From Mactromeris polynyma (Eukaryota; Mollusca; Bivalvia; Venerida; Mactridae), in assembly GCA_032209605.1 (NCBI GenBank), contig JASFXZ010000016.1, positions 15,500,001 through 15,564,000 on the forward strand: a stretch of 64,000 bases of DNA, given 5' to 3'. Within the stretch, counting starts at the first letter, position 1. Every line of letters starts with the position of its first letter. The translations under genes and the position numbers were made by a program. Below are positions 58,767 through 64,000 of the stretch, piece after piece. The notes beneath the pieces are model-generated. The model saw nothing but the letters and a program-made list of their open reading frames with translations. It made no database searches and was not told the origin of the DNA.

Positions 58767-60081
58767 GTTGAATGAAGTCAGTTGTAGAAATTCGAAAAAT
58801 AATTACACCAAAATTAGTTGTTAAGCAACAATAAACACCTCACACTTTCGAATACCAGGTATAACTTGAATTAAAAAAACATCCGAAACAAGTCCCTTTC
58901 AAGCGGTGTATTTTTCTGGTAGAATAATGGTTATTACATAAAACAATTAAGTAACATATATCACTCGCTACATTTGTTCGTGTGTCCGCATGAATTAAAA
59001 TATATGTTTCAAGTATCTATTTGACTTAAACACAGACTACCACACATGAATTAATAAAATAGGTTCGCTTGATTCGTGAATCAGTATTCCTAATATAAAG
59101 AGATAACAATTCTAAAATATTGGCTTAGCAAGCCATATAAGTCGGTACACTGACGAACACACCAATGGTAGGCCTACACGCTAACTGATAACGATGTCTG
59201 GTTGACAAATGCAAACATTCAAATTGGAGATTATAAAATGACTTGGTCAGTATCTTATAAGGATAATATTAGATGATGTCGATGTATCATTAGTATTTTT
59301 ACGTCGATCGATTATCGTTAAATATTTTAAATAATCGTTACTTATGAATAATGAATGCATGTTTGAAAACGACCAAAATTCATCCAAAATAAAAAATAGA
59401 AGCTGGTGCGCTGTCATAAGGCTATGTTTAAACCTTCACCGTACCTATCAAATGTATTCAGAGAAATATAAATACCTGAATAGTATTTATATTATCTCAT
59501 TTAGTTTGCAAGAAAACACATGTACTTCATAAAAGTGATGAAACAAGATGTTCAAAGTAATACATAAGCATGTAAAAGACATAACTAGGTTCGAAAATAT
59601 ATCATGTGCAGCTTTCTGGGATAAATATCAAGAATGATCTCCCTTGATTATCGGCTTTGTTTAAGCCATTTTCTCTAACTTGGATTGTCTCCCTTCCCCA
59701 CGAAAATGACACCTGTCAAACTAGTCAATTATCATTATCAATGATCGATATTGGCTCCATGCTATAACCGAATATACTCTGTTTACGGTTTATTTAAATT
59801 TCTCAGTTCATGTAAAACATGACAACATGAGTACATAATATACAAAATACAAATACAATGGTAAAGAGGCAGTTACAATAAGAAAATGAATGCATCATGC
59901 ACAAGAGATACAATTATAAACAGATATTCAGGGAGAAGGTATTGTTATTCTAAGTTTGTTAAAATATGTATATATTCAAGAAAAATATGTTGTTTTCGGA
60001 TGTTTTAAGTCTGGCATTTATTTAAATTTACAAATAATTTCTTTAATCAGCACACAAAGTTTCCTAGTTTGCATTATATTG
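58767..60081. other. 5' flank of gene A, then 3' flank of the orphan exon
   Basis: No gene recognised from 58767 to 60016. On the minus strand an AATAAA (TTTATT at 60017-60022) lies 60 bases past the stop of the orphan exon. Confidence 0.45.
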
Positions 60082-60242
60082 TTAAAGTCTTGGATTTAAC
60101 GTCTCTTCATCATTATCATTAGCGACTAACTTAGCCACCCCACTGTGTTTCGAGAGCATGTTGAAATTGCCTTGGGCAATAGTTTGACTTCTTGGGGGTG
60201 TATAGAACAACATGTCAAATAAATCTTCAATCACGGCAACAA
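60082..60242 (-). CDS. Orphan terminal coding exon, product not recognised
   Basis: On the minus strand a pyrimidine-rich stretch and TTTAG precede 60242. The exon then reads VAVIEDLFDMLFYTPPRSQT and on to SGVAKLVANDNDEETLNPRL and a TAA stop at 60082-60084, entering in phase 1. The composition is protein-like, and an AATAAA lies 60 bases past the stop. Together these suggest the last exon of a gene whose other exons lie at higher coordinates, perhaps outside the window. The product was not recognised. No upstream exon ending in the matching phase was found between 60243 and 64000. Confidence 0.5.
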
Positions 60243-60595
60243 CTAAATTTCAGTGGAAACAGAAAAATGTGTTGTGAAAATAAATAATACATTTTTTGTC
60301 ATTTTACTCGGCTAGATTTTATGATATTCGTGGGATTTTTTTGAAGAAATAAAATAAATTTTGCATTTTATTTTAACTTAATGACTTTTTATCACCGAAC
60401 TATGACTGTATAAACAACTGTGAAGAAATGTTTGTATAAAATATAATTTTTACAAAATAAATCCGGACGCAACTTATACTTTAAATAGGGACACTGGCTA
60501 TCAGTCAGGTATTTTATTTTACTTGCTAGTTTAGAGATTATTTGTGTTTAAAATCAGGGGAGGTAATGAGATTAGACATTACATTTGCATATATA

Positions 60596-60735
60596 TGGCC
60601 ATAGTTATTGACGGATAGCCTGGTGCGTGGCTTTAAGGTTAGGAATCGGGAAGTATATTTGCTCAGAAAGTCGGTGTCTTAACAGTCAGAAATGGGTGGC
60701 CCTTGAAATAGAGGTGACACTATAATAAATAAACA
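60596..60735 (+). repeat. R6 dispersed repeat, copy 2
   Basis: See 57600-57760. It lies in the putative last intron of the orphan gene. Confidence 0.6.
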
Positions 60736-61282
60736 CTTTGCATATATACAGAGGAGATTTATTGGTCAATTCCTCATTGAACAGGACAGTTTCTAAACCG
60801 TAAAAAATAAATCTTTGAACAAACCACATTCTGCCCTCCGCATTAACCTCGCTTTACAAGTTTACGTATTTATGTAACTTAGTAATGAAATTAAACATCT
60901 ATCTAGTCTGTACACCCATTTTTACTTGTTTGTTTATGCCACATGCTTGTCAACTAAGTGATGTTGCTCTTTTAAACAAATCATCCGCTTTATCTTAAAG
61001 AGATAGCAAAACAAATTCTTGCGACGTTACCTGCACCGTGTTACCCAGATAGGCTTCGGTTGAAGTTTGGTTTGAACGTCACTTTTTGTTGTCTCTTGAA
61101 CTGGATATAAATTGTTAAAATGTTGTTGTTTTCTGTTAAATAGTTTGCTGCCGTATTTTCACATCTATTTGAGTGCAATTTTGAGAAAAACGTCCCAGTT
61201 TTTGCACACATAACTTTCAGCGTCATAGGAATTTGTGAAAAATAGTATTTACGTTAGTTAGGCCATATTATAGCTTATTTCC

Positions 61283-61340
61283 TTTTCGGGTTACGTCGTT
61301 TCTCAACAGTATTTCAGTCGTTTACGACGGCAGCTTGGAA
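61283..61340 (-). mobile_element. S3-type SINE tail fragment
   Basis: GGGTTACGTCGTTTCTCAAC and AGTATTTCAGTCGTTTACGA match the reverse of the tail seen at 42797-42850. The head is absent. Confidence 0.6.
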
Positions 61341-61477
61341 ACTGGTCTTCTTATTGAGAGTGTTTTAATAGTGATGTTGAATAAAGAACTTAACATTTAA
61401 AAAGGGCTTGAAAATTATGGTCGTAATATTGAGGTGGTCTTATAATTCAGGTGGTCGTTAGGTCAGGTTTTACTATA
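61340..61477. mobile_element. M2 MITE, copy 7
   Basis: AACTGGTCTTCTTATTGAGA, TGTTGAATAAAGAACTTAAC and GGTCAGGTTTTACTATACAG. The left terminus is lost at the junction with the SINE tail. Confidence 0.65.
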
Positions 61478-61739
61478 CAGCGTTGTGGAAATCAGGCCAC
61501 GGCTAAGTTGTAACGGCAATACATGTCATCTTCCTGTTTTCTTGAATAGTAAGTGTTCAGCCTTTCGGATGTCAGATTTATTTGCATGTTGAATGTATTC
61601 AAATAAATGGTCAAAGCTAAAGTTACATTTTATTTTGTATATTGGAAATCCAATAAACTCAAGGGACACAACTCTTGTGTATTATGCCAGTCTAAACTTA
61701 TCGCAGCAGTTACTTCCCTTAGCAGGAATCAGAGTTGTA

Positions 61740-61858
61740 GGACCAATGACCGTTGACATATTACTCGGAAGAGCATGACTTGCCCGGCTCTGGAATCGAA
61801 CCCGAACCTCCCGGGTCAGCCTAGCGCTTTTACCACTAAGCTAACTGGACTGGTCAGA
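61740..61858 (-). mobile_element. tRNA-like SINE head
   Basis: Minus strand: TAGCTTAGTGGTAAAAGCGC (A-box) and GGTTCGGGTTCGATTCCAGA (B-box) with GCTAGGCTGACCCGGG between. The acceptor stem does not pair well, so a SINE head is preferred to a tRNA gene. Confidence 0.55.
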
Positions 61859-61881
61859 TATATCGAGACTAAAGAAAAGTG

Positions 61882-62809
61882 AAGAGGTACATGAAGAAAG
61901 TGGACACAAAAATATACAGCACATGCCAGGAGGTATACACTGGAATGTACACAAAACAAAACAACAAAGACCAGGAGGTACACACAGAGAGTTACACAAA
62001 ACAGGACACCACATATCAGGAGGTACACACAGAGAGTTACACAAAACAGGACACCACATATCAGGAGGTACACACAGAGAGTTACACAAAACAGGACACC
62101 ACAGATCAGGAGGTACACACAGAGAGTTACACAAAACAGGACACCACAGATCAGGAGGTACACACAGAGAGTTACACAAAACAGGACACCACAGATCAGG
62201 AGGTACACACAGAGAGTTACACAAAACAGGACACCACATATCAGGAGGTACACACAGAGAGTTACACAAAACAGGACACCACAGATCAGGAGGTACACAC
62301 AGAGAGTTACACAAAACAGGACACCACGGATCAGGAGGTACACACAGAGGGTTACACAAAACAGGACACCACAGATCAGGAGGTACACACAGAGAGTTAC
62401 ACAAAACAGGACACCACAGATCAGGAGGTACACACAGAGAGTTACACAAAACAGGACACCACAGACCACGAGGTATTCACAGGGATGGACACAAACAATA
62501 CAACACAGACCACGAGGTACACACAGGGAAGGACACAAAACAATAAAACACAGACCACGAGGTACACACAGGGAAGGACACAAAACAATACAACACAGAC
62601 CACGAGGTATATACAGGGAAGGACACAAACAATACAACACAGACAACAAGGTACACACAGGGAAGGACACAAAACAATATAACACAGACCACGAGGTACA
62701 CACAGGGAAGGACACAAAACAATATAACACAGACCACGAGGTACACACAGGGAAGGACACAAAACAATATAACACAGACCACGAGGTACACACAGGGAAG
62801 GACACAAAG
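61882..62809 (+). repeat. 45-bp tandem array with two subfamilies
   Basis: About 20 units of 45 bp. The first block (to about 62462) repeats CAGGAGGTACACACAGAGAG and TTACACAAAACAGGACACC. The second repeats CACGAGGTACACACAGGGAA and GGACACAAAACAATATAAC. As 45 is a multiple of three and the unit lacks stops, five or more long frames stay open on both strands. None has a start context, splice site or match to a family, so none is called. Confidence 0.92.
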
Positions 62810-63209
62810 ATATTATGGCTGATAACAATTGGATTCAGAACAATACACACTTGATACAGGCCTATCTCTCTCGTAACACAAAACAGAGTTCGTCAATGTG
62901 TGACCGTGATAAACATCTTTATAATATGATCAGAATGATAGCTGGTTAAGTAGAGAAGCAATCCGGCATATACAACCCTATTATTTACCAAGTATAAAAG
63001 GAGCAATTGTTAACAAGTCAGATAGTTCACATATTTACAAATATATTTCATTTGTAGTACATTTTTGTATAATCAAAATGAATGGAATTTCTATTTCAAA
63101 ATTATTGTTTTTTCATAGCAATATTGCAATTTAACTGAAATGTAGTATGAAGAGAGAATTATGTACAGTTAGAACATTATAAAACAGGATGGACACATGT
63201 ATATACATA
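62810..63209. other. Spacer, no feature recognised
   Basis: No coding region or known repeat seen. Confidence 0.4.
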
Positions 63210-63815
63210 TTTATCACATACCCGATACATGTTTCTGTGATGATTTTGATATAATATCTCATATGCAAATGGCAGAAAACCCTAAATGAAATCCATAGGT
63301 TAATTGTTAACATTTATAAAAATGCGTTGTGACCATAAATTGTCCACATTGCCAACTTTTAATGCATTAAAACGAGACAAAAATGTGTATGATTATATAC
63401 ATGGTTAAGATGATACGTTTTATGTGAAATCTATGTTGCATACTTGTACATTTCTCCCAACCTACTTATTTAGTTCTGATAGATTGAACTGACTGAATGA
63501 ACTCATGTTTAACGAATGTCGTCAAATACTAGTACAATGTATATCGTTTTCGGTATACGTGTATTTGTCAATGATAGTTTGACACGAAATGGTTTCTGTT
63601 ATCTATGTTTTACATTTACGGTTGATAATAAAGAATTGAACTAGACAATAATTAAAGCTTTAAAGATTTGTAAATATTTCTAGACATTATGACGTTGTGA
63701 ATGGCGATACGTTTTCGGCTCTTTAATTCAATAACCCAAATAACACTATCGCTTGCACAAGCGCGGACAAAATTGAATGTATGTTTTAATCGTATTTTGT
63801 CGGGTATGTGACAAA
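63210..63815. mobile_element. M6 element, copy 2
   Basis: The left end TTTATCACATACCCG is exact. The right end CGGGTATGTGACAAA has one mismatch. The copy is 606 bp, shorter than the 0.8-kb copy at 11481, and has no coding potential. Confidence 0.75.
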
Positions 63816-64000
63816 CAAAATATTAAATTCATTTTACATGTATTTCGTATTAAATTTATTGAGACGCACATACTAACATTTTGTTTAACGCGTTGAATAA
63901 ATTTAATACTAATACAACTTAAAGACTATTCTAATATCCTATGTATTGAATCTATGACATAAATAATAAATATCTGTCCAAGGCTATACGTTGTATAATA
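63816..64000. repeat. Degenerate hairpin flank after M6 copy 2
   Basis: TATTAAATTTATTGAG and CGTTGAATAAATTTAATAC form weak inverted arms, and TAATATCCTATGTATTGAATC matches the end of the hairpin flank at 23760-23785. The window ends here. Confidence 0.5.

Noticed and set aside
61020..61100. Possible exon ending at a GTAACG donor (61031) on the minus strand, upstream of the orphan exon
   Set aside because: None of its open frames ends in the phase needed to enter the exon at 60242, and no good acceptor was seen.
61816..62850. Frames up to 344 codons, including Cys-rich repeats resembling a secreted protein
   Set aside because: All derive from a stop-free 45-bp tandem repeat, open in several frames on both strands.

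Overview
The window is eukaryotic nuclear DNA, AT-rich, with GT-AG introns, tRNA-derived SINEs, LINE 3' ends, many short inverted-repeat elements and satellite arrays. The repeat mix and the SINE and MITE types suggest a bivalve or other mollusc. That is inference from general appearance, with no species marker gene.

The host genes are three paralogous four-exon genes of about 290 aa each. Gene C is on the minus strand (25495 to 5862), gene B on the plus strand (31846 to 37895) and gene A on the minus strand (58766 to 43745). C and B are head-to-head; B and A are tail-to-tail. Each encodes a short N-terminal membrane anchor, a conserved stem, and a class I SAM-dependent methyltransferase-like domain with a glycine-rich FGDGPGRY loop and an EVAEHI motif. 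All four exons can be joined with conserved splice phases (0, 1, 1), and all three reading frames are open to a stop. An orphan terminal exon of an unrecognised gene lies at 60082-60242 (minus).

An intact PIF/Harbinger DNA transposon (11892-17714) sits in intron 1 of gene C. It carries a four-exon Myb/SANT gene (plus) and a four-exon DDE transposase gene (minus), and is itself inserted in an older repeat (11481-23620). A 200-N gap at 17804-18003 follows. The sequence after the gap, 18004-23309, repeats 12498-17803 at a constant offset of 5506 bases with no difference seen. This is most simply two overlapping contig ends that were not merged, so the second Harbinger copy is probably not real and gene C intron 1 is about 5.5 kb too long in this assembly.

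The rest is repeat-dominated. Four or five MITE families are present: M1 with TGACGTCA motifs, and M2, M3, M4 and possibly M5 sharing a TACAGT terminus. There are several SINEs, two LINE remnants, a dispersed element (R2) whose internal 91-bp segment has expanded into a 4.3-kb satellite inside gene A intron 1, an element (R1) carrying a 22/29-bp minisatellite, and 14-, 30-, 45-, 73- and 115-bp tandem arrays plus an ATT-rich microsatellite. Long open frames in these arrays are by-products of repeat length and are not called as genes. Exon boundaries were read by hand from splice consensus and paralogue comparison; no transcript evidence is available here.
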